DNA of 64,000 bases, from positions 372,001-436,000 of the forward strand of contig CP197396.1 in assembly GCA_052161885.1 (NCBI GenBank), written 5' to 3'. Numbering within the stretch: the first letter of the stretch is position 1; each line of letters begins with the position of its first letter. Source of the DNA: QKTW01 sp052161885. Lineage in GTDB: Bacteria > Bacteroidota > Bacteroidia > Chitinophagales > Chitinophagaceae. A program made the translations under genes and the position numbers. Below are positions 16,648 through 25,948 of this stretch, in pieces. The notes beneath the pieces are model-generated. The model had not been told where the DNA came from and made no database searches. It saw nothing but the letters and a program-made list of their open reading frames with translations.

Positions 16648-17412
16648 CTAAAAAGAAAACCCGATACACAACCCTGTACGCACGCCTGCAAAAGGAAAGT
16701 GCCCGCTGGCTGTAACACCTGAGTTGGTCACTGTAGCGTCAATATTGTGCCCGAATACTGAAATGCCGGTAATATCGCTGTGAAGGTTCTGCTTATCGTC
16801 GGCAGTCATTTCAGAAAGGTCTGTATTAGCATCCAGCGACAGGCTGGTACCGCCATATGAAGGGCCAAGAATCCACCAGTCTATAAGAATGTTTTTGTGT
16901 ACATGCCACTGTGCTCCGAAGAGCAGGCCAAATGTGTAGGCAAACGCATTTCCTTTAAAACCGATGTTCTGGGTGGTGCCATCGTCTTTCTGAAAGGCAT
17001 AGTTCCAGTCAAGTGAATAATTACCGATTCTCGCAAACGGGGCAATATAAAATCCGTTGTGGGGCCGTTTCCCAAAATAATACCGGAACTCTGGCGTAAT
17101 GGCCCAGTTGCTCACTTTGGCATTATTGATAAAACTTTTTGCTGCGGTATCTGTGGCACTGAGGTCTGCCTGGTTTTCAATAAAGCCGCGGAAAGGCAGT
17201 CCTCCTTTAGGTTCCACGCGGAAGCCCATTGCAACCGAAATATGTGTGCCCAGCTCCCGCTCGTACTGGATGGAAAACGTACGGGTGGTGAATGCCAGCA
17301 GGTTCAGTTTTATATTATTTTTTGTGTCTGCGTGATGCGAAACAATGTCATTTTGTGAAAATGCAGCCGCCGAAAAGGCTATTGCCGGTATGAAAAAAAC
17401 AGAAAATTTCAA
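16648..17412 (-). CDS. DUF3575-like outer-membrane beta-barrel protein
   Basis: 254 aa from a TTG start at 17412. This start is chosen because a strong GGGGAGGG Shine-Dalgarno lies just upstream and no in-frame ATG precedes the signal peptide (FFIPAIAFSAAAFSQ). The mature part has NNIKLNLLAFTTRTFSIQYE, EFRYYFG and FYIAPFARIGNYSLDW, with alternating strands ending in Phe (LCIGFSF), typical of DUF3575 outer-membrane proteins. Function unknown. It is convergent with the response regulator. Confidence 0.75.
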   Translation of the reverse strand: MKFSVFFIPAIAFSAAAFSQNDIVSHHADTKNNIKLNLLAFTTRTFSIQYERELGTHISVAMGFRVEPKGGLPFRGFIENQADLSATDTAAKSFINNAKVSNWAITPEFRYYFGKRPHNGFYIAPFARIGNYSLDWNYAFQKDDGTTQNIGFKGNAFAYTFGLLFGAQWHVHKNILIDWWILGPSYGGTSLSLDANTDLSEMTADDKQNLHSDITGISVFGHNIDATVTNSGVTASGHFPFAGVRTGLCIGFSF

Positions 17413-17556
17413 TTTGCCCTCCCCTTTTTTGATATTGTAAAGATAATTATATTAAACCTTAAAAACCCTGCCAGAAAGGCTCTCAAGTGTTTTCCTTTCG
17501 TTAATAACGTATCCGGGAGGTCCTATATTACCGCAGAATATTTTATACAATTAAAT

Positions 17557-17570
17557 TACCTTTGCACTCC
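17557..17570 (+). promoter_or_regulatory. Promoter -7 element of ffh (extended consensus)
   Basis: TACCTTTGCACTCC, a perfect TAnnTTTG followed by GCACTCC. The same 14 bases occur in rRNA promoters P1 and P2. It lies 22 bp before the ffh start codon. Confidence 0.8.
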
Positions 17571-17591
17571 ATTTGAAAGGATTACGATTTT

Positions 17592-18923
17592 ATGTTTGAT
17601 AATCTTAGTGAGCGGCTTGAGTCCGCGTTTAAACAGCTGAAAGGCGAGGGCCGTATCTCCGAAATCAACGTTGCAACTACGATCAAAGAGATCCGCCGTG
17701 CATTGGTGGATGCGGACGTGAACTTTAAAATAGCAAAGGAATTTACCGATAAAGTAAAGGAAAAAGCAACCGGCGAAAAGGTGATTACCGCTGTATCTCC
17801 CGGCCAGCTGATGGTGAAGATCGTGAAAGACGAGCTTGCCGAGCTGATGGGCGGTACTGAATCTGAAATTAACCTGAACAATAAGCCTACGGTTATCCTT
17901 ATTGCAGGCTTGCAGGGTTCCGGTAAAACAACTTTTTCCGGTAAACTGGCCAACTTCCTGAAATCCAAGAAAGGCCGTAATCCGCTGCTCGTAGCTGCAG
18001 ACATCTATCGTCCTGCCGCCATGGATCAGCTGAAAGTGCTGGGTGAGCAGATTAAAGTACCGGTATACAGCGAGCCTGAAAATAAAGATGCAGTTGCTAT
18101 TGCACAGAATGCTATTGCAGAGGCGAAGAAGAATGGCAACAATGTAGTCATTATAGATACCGCCGGCCGCCTGGCAATTGATGAAGTGATGATGACTGAG
18201 GTAGCTAATATTAAAGCTGCCGTTCAGCCGCATGAGATCCTGTTTGTAGTAGATTCTATGACCGGCCAGGATGCAGTGAACACTGCCAAGGCATTTAATG
18301 ACCGTCTCGACTTTACAGGCGTGGTACTTACCAAACTCGATGGTGATACCCGCGGTGGTGCGGCCCTGTCTATCCGTTATACGGTAGATAAGCCCATCAA
18401 GTTTGTAAGTATGGGCGAAAAGCTGGATACACTGGATGTATTTTATCCGGAACGTATGGCACAGCGTATCCTGGGTATGGGTGATATCACCACACTCGTA
18501 GAGCGCGCACAGGCCCAGTTTGATGAGGTACAGGCCAAAAAGCTGGAAAAGAAGATCCGCAATAACAAATTTGACTTTGAAGACTTTAAGGAGCAGCTCG
18601 GCCAGATCAAAAAGATGGGTAACATCAAGGATCTGCTGGCAATGATACCCGGGGTAGGCAAGGCCATAAAAGATATTGACATCAGCGATGATGCATTTAA
18701 AGGAATTGAGGCGATCATCAACTCCATGACACCGTTTGAGCGTCAGAACCCGGATGTGATCGACCCGAGCCGCCGCCGCAGGATAGCAAAAGGCTGCGGT
18801 AAGGATATCTCTGAAGTAAATGCCTTTATGAAGCAGTTTGAGCAGATGCGCCAGATGATGGGGCAGATGGGTAAAATGCGCGGAATGATGCCGGGAATGG
18901 GTATGCCTTTCGGAAGAAAATAA
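17592..18923 (+). CDS. ffh: Signal recognition particle protein Ffh
   Basis: 443 aa, normal length. N domain 1-90; GTPase domain with P-loop GLQGSGKTT (about 104-112), DTAGRL and TKLDGDTRGG; methionine-rich M domain (about 300-443, ending QMRQMMGQMGKMRGMMPGMG) that binds signal sequences and SRP RNA. It directs nascent membrane and secreted proteins to FtsY and SecYEG. It has its own promoter, and a terminator follows. Confidence 0.97.
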   Translation: MFDNLSERLESAFKQLKGEGRISEINVATTIKEIRRALVDADVNFKIAKEFTDKVKEKATGEKVITAVSPGQLMVKIVKDELAELMGGTESEINLNNKPTVILIAGLQGSGKTTFSGKLANFLKSKKGRNPLLVAADIYRPAAMDQLKVLGEQIKVPVYSEPENKDAVAIAQNAIAEAKKNGNNVVIIDTAGRLAIDEVMMTEVANIKAAVQPHEILFVVDSMTGQDAVNTAKAFNDRLDFTGVVLTKLDGDTRGGAALSIRYTVDKPIKFVSMGEKLDTLDVFYPERMAQRILGMGDITTLVERAQAQFDEVQAKKLEKKIRNNKFDFEDFKEQLGQIKKMGNIKDLLAMIPGVGKAIKDIDISDDAFKGIEAIINSMTPFERQNPDVIDPSRRRRIAKGCGKDISEVNAFMKQFEQMRQMMGQMGKMRGMMPGMGMPFGRK

Positions 18924-18943
18924 CCTGCCTGAGAAAATTAATA

Positions 18944-18980
18944 ATATGTGGCTGCTGTAATAAAGCAGCCATATTTTTTA
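18944..18980 (+). terminator. Terminator of ffh
   Basis: TATGTGGCTGCT and AGCAGCCATA form the stem with a short loop, followed by a T-run. Confidence 0.8.
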
Positions 18981-19085
18981 TTTATCGGATTAGGATTTAT
19001 GTGCTGTATTTGAATGAGTTGTAATTGTGTAAAAAAACTCTTTATAAATTTTAAGCATTTTGCTTTTTAATCCTTTGTTTTTTTC

Positions 19086-19099
19086 TATCTTCGCATTCC
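19086..19099 (+). promoter_or_regulatory. Promoter -7 element of rpsP
   Basis: TATCTTCGCATTCC resembles the ffh and rrn element, with a C at the sixth to seventh position (TAYCTTYGCAYTCC). A TTTTG lies at 19058-19062 as a possible -33 box, though the spacing is a little long. Confidence 0.6.
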
Positions 19100-19138
19100 T
19101 AAAAAATTATTTTCAAACACAAATAATTTCTATTATTT

Positions 19139-19642
19139 ATGTCAGTAAAGATTCGCCTGCAACGTCATGGCTCCAAGAAACGCCCGTTTTACTTTATCGT
19201 AGTAGCAAACAGCACTGCTCCACGTGATGGTAAATTCATTGAAAAGCTGGGTACTTACAACCCGCTTTCAGTTCCGGCTACTGTTCGTATTAACCGTGAG
19301 CGCGCCCTTTATTGGTTGCAACGTGGTGCTGAACCCACCAACACCTGCCGCCGTATCCTTTCATTTAAAGGTGTACTCTATATGAAACACCTGATGCGCG
19401 GAGTATCCCTCGGTCTTTTTGATGAAAAAACTGCATGGGAGAAATTCGAAAAATGGAATGGTGAACACGAGCAGCTCGTTGCAAAACGTGAAGAAGCACA
19501 TCGTGCACACAAACAGGAAAAACGCCACACTACAATGAAAGAATCAGTTCGTCGTGTAGAAGAGAAAATGGCTGCAAAAGCTACATCTGAGCAACCTGAA
19601 GAAGGTGCAGAAGAAACTGCCGGTGAACAGCAGGAAGGTTAA
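19139..19642 (+). CDS. rpsP: 30S ribosomal protein S16, extended C-terminus
   Basis: 167 aa. Residues 1-80 are a standard S16 (VKIRLQRHGSKKRPFYFIVV, IEKLGTYNP). The remaining 85 residues form a charged helical and acidic tail (KREEAHRAHKQEKRH to EEGAEETAGEQQEG), as is usual in Bacteroidota. It assembles into the small subunit. It is followed by a terminator rather than by rimM or trmD, so the usual operon is not seen here. Confidence 0.95.
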   Translation: MSVKIRLQRHGSKKRPFYFIVVANSTAPRDGKFIEKLGTYNPLSVPATVRINRERALYWLQRGAEPTNTCRRILSFKGVLYMKHLMRGVSLGLFDEKTAWEKFEKWNGEHEQLVAKREEAHRAHKQEKRHTTMKESVRRVEEKMAAKATSEQPEEGAEETAGEQQEG

Positions 19643-19963
19643 TTCCTTTCATGTTAAGCTGATATTTGAAAAGAGCAAAGGCCCACGGTCTTTGCTCTTT
19701 TTTATTATGGATAATGTAAGGCATCAGGATGCTGTTTGCTGTTGCAGTAATACCATCTCTAGCCAGTCTGTCCGCATATTGCAGATAAGATCTGAAGCAC
19801 AAAATCAAACCCGGGCTTTAAAAAACATCACTTGCTTTTTAAGTTTTCATTTATTTTGCAATCCGGAAGATGAAATAGGTATGTGGCCAGAAAAAGTATT
19901 GTGTTTTCATTATCTGCTTTGGGTATACCGGTAAACGATAGCCGGAATTTTAATAACACAAAA
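19643..19963. other. Intergenic region between rpsP and glycosyltransferase
   Basis: It holds the rpsP terminator (19670-19703) and a likely promoter, TTATTTTGCAATCC at 19851-19864, which resembles the extended consensus with one base less in the spacer. Nothing else recognised. Confidence 0.5.
19670..19703 (+). terminator. Terminator of rpsP
   Basis: AAAGAGCAAAG and CTTTGCTCTTT enclose a 9-nt loop, followed by T residues. Confidence 0.88.
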
Positions 19964-20929
19964 ATGGAATCATACAACCGCCCGCTGCCTCCGGTCGTAG
20001 CAATTATAGCACCATGTTATAATGAAGAGGACGTTTTGCCCATCTCTTCTGTAAAAATGAAAGAGATATTGCAGGATTTAATAGAAGCTAAGGTAATAGA
20101 CAGCAGCAGTTATCTTGTATTTGTAGATGACGGCAGCAAAGACAAAACCTGGGACATTATACAAAGCCTCAACAAGGCAGACAGCCGGTATTTCAAAGGC
20201 CTGAAGCTATCTAAAAACAGGGGACATCAGAATGCAGTACTTGCAGGTTTGCTCACTTATGCTGAAGAAGCGGATGTGCTGATAACGATTGATGTGGACC
20301 TGCAGGATGATCCTTCTGTTATTAAAGACATGATAGCGCTTTATGGCAGCGGATATGAGGTGGTGTATGGTGTGCGCAAATCACGGGTAAAGGATTCTTT
20401 TTTCAAAAAAGCCACCGCAGAATTCTTTTATAAAATAATGAAGAAGCTGGGGGTTAATATCGTCTTTAACCATGCGGACTACCGGATGGCGACTAAACGG
20501 GTTATTCTCGAACTGGACAAATTTAAGGAGACTAACCTGTTCCTGAGGGGCTTGTTCCCCTTTATAGGCTTTAAAAGTGCAGAGGTATATTATGACAGGG
20601 AAGAACGCCAGGCCGGCGAGTCAAAATACCCGCTTCGCAAAATGATTTCTTTTGCCTGGGATGGTATCTCGTCTTTCAGCTCGAAGCCATTGAGATTTAT
20701 ATTTTATCTCGGCATGCTGGCTTTTATTATTACCATGCTTCTTACCATATTTACACTTATTTCTTATTTTGAAGGAAAAGTAGTGAAAGGGTGGAGCTCA
20801 ATTGTTATCTCCATTTATTTTCTTGGCAGTATACAATTAATCAGCCTGGGTATCATTGGAGAATATATAGGAAAAATATTCAATGAAGTAAAGCGGCGTC
20901 CAAATTTTATTATTGAAAATAAAATATAA
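19964..20929 (+). CDS. Family 2 polyprenyl-phosphate glycosyltransferase (DPM1/GtrB-like)
   Basis: 321 aa from the ATG at 19964; earlier in-frame codons are not conserved-looking. The GT-A domain begins VAIIAPCYNEEDVLP, with VFVDDGSKDKT and the DVDLQDDP metal-binding motif. Later QAGESKYPLRKM is typical of GtrB-like enzymes, followed by two membrane helices (about 240-262 and 280-300). Such enzymes load a sugar from a nucleotide donor onto polyprenyl phosphate at the inner membrane. The stop is 9 bp before the next gene, a GT39-like transferase, so the two likely form a donor-synthase and transferase pair. Confidence 0.88.
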   Translation: MESYNRPLPPVVAIIAPCYNEEDVLPISSVKMKEILQDLIEAKVIDSSSYLVFVDDGSKDKTWDIIQSLNKADSRYFKGLKLSKNRGHQNAVLAGLLTYAEEADVLITIDVDLQDDPSVIKDMIALYGSGYEVVYGVRKSRVKDSFFKKATAEFFYKIMKKLGVNIVFNHADYRMATKRVILELDKFKETNLFLRGLFPFIGFKSAEVYYDREERQAGESKYPLRKMISFAWDGISSFSSKPLRFIFYLGMLAFIITMLLTIFTLISYFEGKVVKGWSSIVISIYFLGSIQLISLGIIGEYIGKIFNEVKRRPNFIIENKI

Positions 20930-20938
20930 TTCATTGTA

Positions 20939-22801
20939 ATGACATCAGTTGGCCTGAATAATTTTGATGACAGCCGGAAGGCAAAAATATTTCTGGTATT
21001 AAGCCTGTTTATCATTTTCATTATGACATACCTGAGCAAGGATTATGGTCAGAGTGGTGATGAATGGCTGCATATTCAATATGGAGAGGATATCTGGAAT
21101 TATTTTAAACATAATGACAAGCAGGCACTGAACTATGAGAACAGGGGGCCACAATTTGTAGGGCAGGAGTATTATGGGGGATTGTACGATTATTCCATGC
21201 ACCGGCTGCACTTGTTATTTCCCAATATCCCGATATTAAGCCTGAGGCATTTTTTTAATTCATTGCTTGGGGCTTTAATGATGGTGGGTACCGGTTTACT
21301 CACTTTCCGCATTACAAAAAGAAACTGGAATGCTGCCATACTGGCTTTGCTGTTTATGTTCCTTTCTCCGAGAATTTTCGGTGAAAGCATGAATAACCCT
21401 AAAGATATTCCTTTTGCTTCCGGGTTTGCACTGGGAACTTACTTCCTTGTGGCATATTTACAGGATTTTCCGCGGAGAAGATGGATCAATCTTGCAGGTA
21501 TCGCTTTGTCATTCGGGCTTACATTCGGTGTACGGCCTGCGGGGGGCTTGTTCTGGCTGGTATTATGTGTTTTCTTCAGTGGTTGCTACTGGTTCTTTAA
21601 TAGGAATGCTGAGCCGTATCTCAATAAAAAAACAAGCATTAACGCCGGACTTTTCCTGGGGGCGGCATTACTGGCAGGTGCTCTTATTGGCTTTATGGAT
21701 TGGCCCTGGGGGCTGCAGGCGCCGGTATCCAACACTCTTGAGTCGCTGAAAGCCATGACCAACAGGGCTACGACTATCCGTGTACTATTTGAAGGAGAGT
21801 ACATGATGAATAACGAAATGCCCTGGTATTACGAGTTTAAATGGATATGTATCACTACCCCGATAATAATATTGCTGGGATTGGTATTGTTTTTAGTTCG
21901 TTTTCTTAAAGTGAAAGAGGCCATTTCATGGTTTGGGATTGTTTTGCTTGTTACAGGTGCATTTTTCCCGCTGTGTTATATGATCTATAAGCATTCCACG
22001 GTTTATGATACCTGGCGCCATGTGTTCTTCGTGTATCCTTTCTGGGTAAGTATGAGCGCTGCCGGATGGGTTTATTTTGCCAATGGTTTCCCTAAATACC
22101 GCAGGGCTGTATTGGCAGTGTGTGCGATAGGGCTGTTGTTGCCCGTTTATTGGATGATAAGTGAGCACCCTAATCAATATGTTTATTTTAACGAACTGGC
22201 AGGTGGGGAAAAAGGTGCTTATGCAAAATATGATTTTGACTATTATCAGAACAGTGGAAAGCAGGCTGCCAACTGGATTATGGCAAATGCGAAGAGACCG
22301 CCTGAAGGCAAAAAAATAATGGTAGGGTCCAATATGGGTGGATTTGATAAATACTTCAGTAAAGATACCTCCTGGATAAGAAGCGGCTATATAAGATACA
22401 ATGAAAGAGATACCAAAGATTGGGATTATTATGTAACCTACTCAAGGTATATCTCTGTAACGCAGCTTGAGAATGAAACCTGGCCCGGATCCAATGCCGT
22501 TCATATCATCAAAGCCGGGGGGGTGCCTATCAGCGCTGTACTCGAGCGGAAAAGCAAAGATGATATGTATGGGTTCCAGGCGCTGCAGCGTAACAGTATT
22601 GATTCTGCAATTGTCCTGTTTCAGCATGCGCTGGCCGCTGATTCGAGCAATGAAAGTACCTGGCTGCACTATGCTTATGCACTTGCCGGTAAAAGAGATA
22701 TGGCAGGTGCAATGAACGCAGCACAGCGCGCTGCTGCTATTGATCCTGAAAACGAAGAAGTACAGTATGTCATTTCACAACTGAACGGATCCGGCCACTA
22801 A
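20939..22801 (+). CDS. GT39-like membrane glycosyltransferase with C-terminal TPRs
   Basis: 620 aa. About nine to ten transmembrane segments span residues 18-400. The first periplasmic loop carries the acidic pair GDEWLH expected for GT-C enzymes. A periplasmic region follows (about 400-540), and the last 75 residues hold about two TPRs (SIDSAIVLFQHALAADSSN, GAMNAAQRAAAIDPEN). It probably transfers a sugar from the lipid donor made by the upstream gene product to protein or glycan outside the membrane. Acceptor unknown. Confidence 0.78.
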   Translation: MTSVGLNNFDDSRKAKIFLVLSLFIIFIMTYLSKDYGQSGDEWLHIQYGEDIWNYFKHNDKQALNYENRGPQFVGQEYYGGLYDYSMHRLHLLFPNIPILSLRHFFNSLLGALMMVGTGLLTFRITKRNWNAAILALLFMFLSPRIFGESMNNPKDIPFASGFALGTYFLVAYLQDFPRRRWINLAGIALSFGLTFGVRPAGGLFWLVLCVFFSGCYWFFNRNAEPYLNKKTSINAGLFLGAALLAGALIGFMDWPWGLQAPVSNTLESLKAMTNRATTIRVLFEGEYMMNNEMPWYYEFKWICITTPIIILLGLVLFLVRFLKVKEAISWFGIVLLVTGAFFPLCYMIYKHSTVYDTWRHVFFVYPFWVSMSAAGWVYFANGFPKYRRAVLAVCAIGLLLPVYWMISEHPNQYVYFNELAGGEKGAYAKYDFDYYQNSGKQAANWIMANAKRPPEGKKIMVGSNMGGFDKYFSKDTSWIRSGYIRYNERDTKDWDYYVTYSRYISVTQLENETWPGSNAVHIIKAGGVPISAVLERKSKDDMYGFQALQRNSIDSAIVLFQHALAADSSNESTWLHYAYALAGKRDMAGAMNAAQRAAAIDPENEEVQYVISQLNGSGH

Positions 22802-22832
22802 AACCAGGCTATCAGATAAAACGGTATAACAT

Positions 22833-22870
22833 GCAAACAGGCGTCCATAAAAAGGGCGCCTGTTTGCTTT
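22833..22870 (+). terminator. Terminator of the glycosyltransferase pair
   Basis: GCAAACAGGCG and CGCCTGTTTGC enclose a loop of about 13 nt, followed by TTT. Confidence 0.8.
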
Positions 22871-22897
22871 AACGGTATAATAAGTTAAAAACGGATA

Positions 22898-23083
22898 TCA
22901 GGAGGGATTGTAAGCGGAAGGCTCCAGCTGCATGTTTGGCCGGGAGCTGGTTTCCAGCAATTGTGAATGCGGCTGGCTGAACCATATCATCATGGCAATA
23001 ATGATCACATAAATACTGAGGAGCACAACTGTGACCCATTTTGCTTTCGTTAGTTCCTGTTGAGAGCGTATTTTGTATATCAT
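22898..23083 (-). CDS. Small single-pass membrane protein
   Basis: 61 aa. A basic N-terminus (MIYKIRSQQELTKAKW) is followed by one hydrophobic helix (VTVVLLSIYVIIIAMMIWF) and a polar tail ending SAYNPS. It lies alone between terminators and gpsA. The clean topology supports a real protein, but there is no recognisable family, so confidence is moderate. Confidence 0.45.
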   Translation of the reverse strand: MIYKIRSQQELTKAKWVTVVLLSIYVIIIAMMIWFSQPHSQLLETSSRPNMQLEPSAYNPS

Positions 23084-23296
23084 CTATGTGAATATTATTC
23101 CATTCAAAAAGTGTCAAACAAGTTCTGTTGCTTCTAACGCAAAGGAGGGGCATTTATTGCACAGATTTGTCACAATCCTGCAAAAAAACAAAATTTTAGA
23201 CGTCCGTCAGCATCAGCTGAACAGCGTTTGTGTTAAGAATGAATGAATTATTTCGGGCGGTTAAACCTTTGCCGTATTGCAGGCAGGAACAACGAT

Positions 23297-24319
23297 TCAG
23301 GAAAGCATTTTCTCCAGTTGGCTGAATGCGGCCGCCGGCTGCATCCGTTCCCACAGTACGCGGTATACAAGGTCTGCTATAGGCGTTTCAATAGCATAAT
23401 TCTTTGAAATGGCCTGCATACCCCTGGAAGCGTAATAGCCTTCTGCCACCATGTTCATTTCCAGTGTAGCGGCTTTTACGGAGTAGCCTTTGCCCAGCAT
23501 AGTGCCAAAAGTGCGGTTGCGGCTGTGCAGTGAGTAGCAGGTTACCAGCAGGTCGCCAAGGTAGGCGCTGGTATGAAAATCCGGCCGCTCATTAGAGGGA
23601 TGTACCTGTTCAAAATGGGCTTCCAGGAAACGGTACATTTCGCGGTAGCAATTGGTGATATAAACACTCAGGAAATTGTCGCCATAGTCGAGCGCATGGG
23701 CCATACCTGCGCCGATCGCATAAATATTTTTCAGAACAGCGGCATATTGTGCGCCCCAGATATCGTGATTGGCTGTGGTGTAGATGTAGCTGTTGGCAAA
23801 TGCTTTGGCTACGGCATTGGTGAGTGCATCATTTAGACCTGAAAAAGTGAGGTAGGAGAGACGTTCCTGCGCTACTTCCTCAGCATGGCAGGGGCCGGTG
23901 ATAGATACATAATGTTCCAGGTTGCAGCCCTGTTTTGTTGCCAGGTAATCATTCAGCAGCAGGTTGCTTTCCGGTAAGATGCCCTTGATAACAGATACGA
24001 TATGCTTGCCTTTCCACGCCTCGCCGGGTACGCTTTCCAGTACATCCTGTACATAGGCGGAAGGAACGCAGACGATCACTGTATCGCAGGCGGCCAGCAT
24101 TTGTTCGAGGTTATTTGTAGGCAGTATTGTGCCCGGAAGAAAAGTTACCGATGTGAGGTAACGCGGATTGTGATTCCGGTTCTGCAGATGCGTTACCGCT
24201 TCCGGGGTATGTACCCACCAGCGGATCTTATAGCCGTTGTCTGTAAGGATCTTTGCAATTGCAGTACCGAAGCTGCCATTGCCCACTACACCGATCGTGC
24301 CTAATATACCTTCGCTCAA
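23297..24319 (-). CDS. gpsA: NAD(P)-dependent glycerol-3-phosphate dehydrogenase
   Basis: 340 aa, normal length. Rossmann motif IGVVGNGSFGTAIA at residues 8-21, with SVIKGI, SITGPCHAEE and the AAVLKNIYAIGAG catalytic Lys region. It reduces dihydroxyacetone phosphate to glycerol-3-phosphate for phospholipid synthesis. The start appears to be TTG at 24319: no in-frame ATG lies close enough to leave the Rossmann strand intact. Confidence 0.93.
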   Translation of the reverse strand: MSEGILGTIGVVGNGSFGTAIAKILTDNGYKIRWWVHTPEAVTHLQNRNHNPRYLTSVTFLPGTILPTNNLEQMLAACDTVIVCVPSAYVQDVLESVPGEAWKGKHIVSVIKGILPESNLLLNDYLATKQGCNLEHYVSITGPCHAEEVAQERLSYLTFSGLNDALTNAVAKAFANSYIYTTANHDIWGAQYAAVLKNIYAIGAGMAHALDYGDNFLSVYITNCYREMYRFLEAHFEQVHPSNERPDFHTSAYLGDLLVTCYSLHSRNRTFGTMLGKGYSVKAATLEMNMVAEGYYASRGMQAISKNYAIETPIADLVYRVLWERMQPAAAFSQLEKMLS

Positions 24320-24601
24320 TGAATTGACCGTTTGATGAATAATATGTGAATATTGTCCTGAGAGGCTATTGGGAAGAATTTATTAAAATTCCGAATGACC
24401 TGACAGACGCGGGTCTTACTTTTTGCTTGTCCAAAAAGTAAGCAAAAAAGACAGCAGGCAGCTATTACCGCTGCTGCCTGCGTCGAACGATTAAGCATTG
24501 TACTGCTGTGCTGCCGGACAACGAAGCCCTGATCACTCACCTGATACCTGCTATCGGTTCTTTATTATTTTTTGAACAATCTCTAATGTGCGAAGCTCCT
24601 G
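24320..24601. other. Intergenic region with hairpin repeat
   Basis: It contains CTTACTTTTTG and CAAAAAGTAAG arms near 24416-24443, related to the A/T hairpin near 1361-1384. A GCAGCAG-rich segment follows. An open frame across it on the minus strand is low-complexity and not credited. Confidence 0.5.
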
Positions 24602-25948
24602 TTACGGATTATCTTTCTTCACATCGAAGAGCTTGTTCTTTTCTACCACTTTCACTTTTGTTTTGTCTTTCAGAGTGCGGGCAATAGCGCCGTACGGTGC
24701 TACTACTACCTGGTCTCCGGCGCTCAGGCCATTGGTCACCTGTATGTAAAGGTTGTCCTGTATTCCTGTTTTCACGTCTTTCTGTGTTACCTGGTTTGTT
24801 TTCGGATCGAAGACAAATACTACCTGGCGTATATCATTGTTCTCTGTGGTGTTGGCAACAGTGTTTTTGTTCTTATTCTTAATGCTGTCCGGCCAGTCGC
24901 GTGTGGTAACTGCATTTACCGGTACGGAAAGAATATCCTTTTCGCGGCGGGTCTGTATCTCTACAGAGGCCGACATACCGGGTTTAAATACAAAATGTCC
25001 TTTAGGCAGGTTGGCAGAAATATCAGCGTAGCTGTCCGGGAGGATAAGGATATGTACTGTGTAATTGGTAACCTGGTCTGTACTGGTGGTAACTGATGTT
25101 GCAGATGCGCTGGAAACACCTACTTTGGAAACAATGCCTTTGAACTTACGGTTGCGGTAGGCATCAGCTTCAATAAGGCTGGTGTCTCCGATCTTCACCT
25201 TGGCAATATCCGTTTCACTTACGTCTACACGTACCTCTATGCGGCTCATGTCGGCAATGGAAAGCATATCTGTACCCTGCATCTGTGCCGTACCCAGTAC
25301 ACGTTCGCCTTTCTTTACACTAAGTTTGGAAATAATGCCTGATGTAGGTGCAACAATGGTTGTCTTTAAAAGGTTTTCCTGTGCCTGTGAAAGATTAGCC
25401 TGTGCGGCCATTACACCAAAACCGCCGCCTGCAGTACTTGCTTTGGCGGCATCGTAGCTTGCCTTGGCGCCTTTATAAGCAGCTTCGGCCTGTTCAAATT
25501 CAAGGGCAGAAATAACTTTATCCTGGTAGAGTTTTTTATTGCGGTTGTAAGTGGCCAGGTTCAGATCGTATTGCGACTGCGCCTGAGCCATCATTTCGCG
25601 GCTGTTGTTGGCACCTGCACGCGATTGTTCTACGCTGGCAGAAGCCTGGTTGACAATAGAATTATATACAGCCGGATTGATCTTTACGAGCAGCTGGCCT
25701 TTGCGTACACTGTCTCCTTCCTCCACTGTAAGCTCTGTGATCTCGCCGCTTACTTCCGGGCTGATCTTCACTTCTGTTTCCGGATAGATCTTTCCGCTGG
25801 CTGTAACTGTTTCCGTGATTGTATGGCTGGCAGCTTTTTCAACGGCTACTTTGGTTGCGTCATTACTGTTACCTTTTCCTACAGCTATGAGGATGATCAG
25901 CAACACAACAAAACCGCCTATAATCCACCAAAGGGTCTTCTTCTTCAT
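24602..25948 (-). CDS. Periplasmic adaptor (membrane fusion) protein, HlyD/MacA-like
   Basis: 448 aa. One N-terminal membrane helix (WWIIGGFVVLLIILIAVG). A lipoyl/biotinyl-like half (VTASGKIYPETEVKISPEVS, VEEGDSVRKGQLLVKINP) is followed by a coiled-coil hairpin (about 85-185), the second lipoyl half (IVAPTSGIISKLSVKKGERV) and a beta-barrel domain. It would link an inner-membrane RND or ABC exporter to a TolC-type channel. No transporter gene is adjacent in this window, which is unusual for MacA-type systems. Confidence 0.85.
   Translation of the reverse strand: MKKKTLWWIIGGFVVLLIILIAVGKGNSNDATKVAVEKAASHTITETVTASGKIYPETEVKISPEVSGEITELTVEEGDSVRKGQLLVKINPAVYNSIVNQASASVEQSRAGANNSREMMAQAQSQYDLNLATYNRNKKLYQDKVISALEFEQAEAAYKGAKASYDAAKASTAGGGFGVMAAQANLSQAQENLLKTTIVAPTSGIISKLSVKKGERVLGTAQMQGTDMLSIADMSRIEVRVDVSETDIAKVKIGDTSLIEADAYRNRKFKGIVSKVGVSSASATSVTTSTDQVTNYTVHILILPDSYADISANLPKGHFVFKPGMSASVEIQTRREKDILSVPVNAVTTRDWPDSIKNKNKNTVANTTENNDIRQVVFVFDPKTNQVTQKDVKTGIQDNLYIQVTNGLSAGDQVVVAPYGAIARTLKDKTKVKVVEKNKLFDVKKDNP

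Noticed and set aside
19139..19642. S16 fusion with another protein
   Set aside because: The long charged C-terminal tail is common in Bacteroidota S16 and has no separate domain.
24316..24540. 74-codon frame between gpsA and the adaptor gene
   Set aside because: It overlaps hairpin repeats; the hydrophobic stretch is explained by CTG/GCA repeats rather than a conserved membrane protein.
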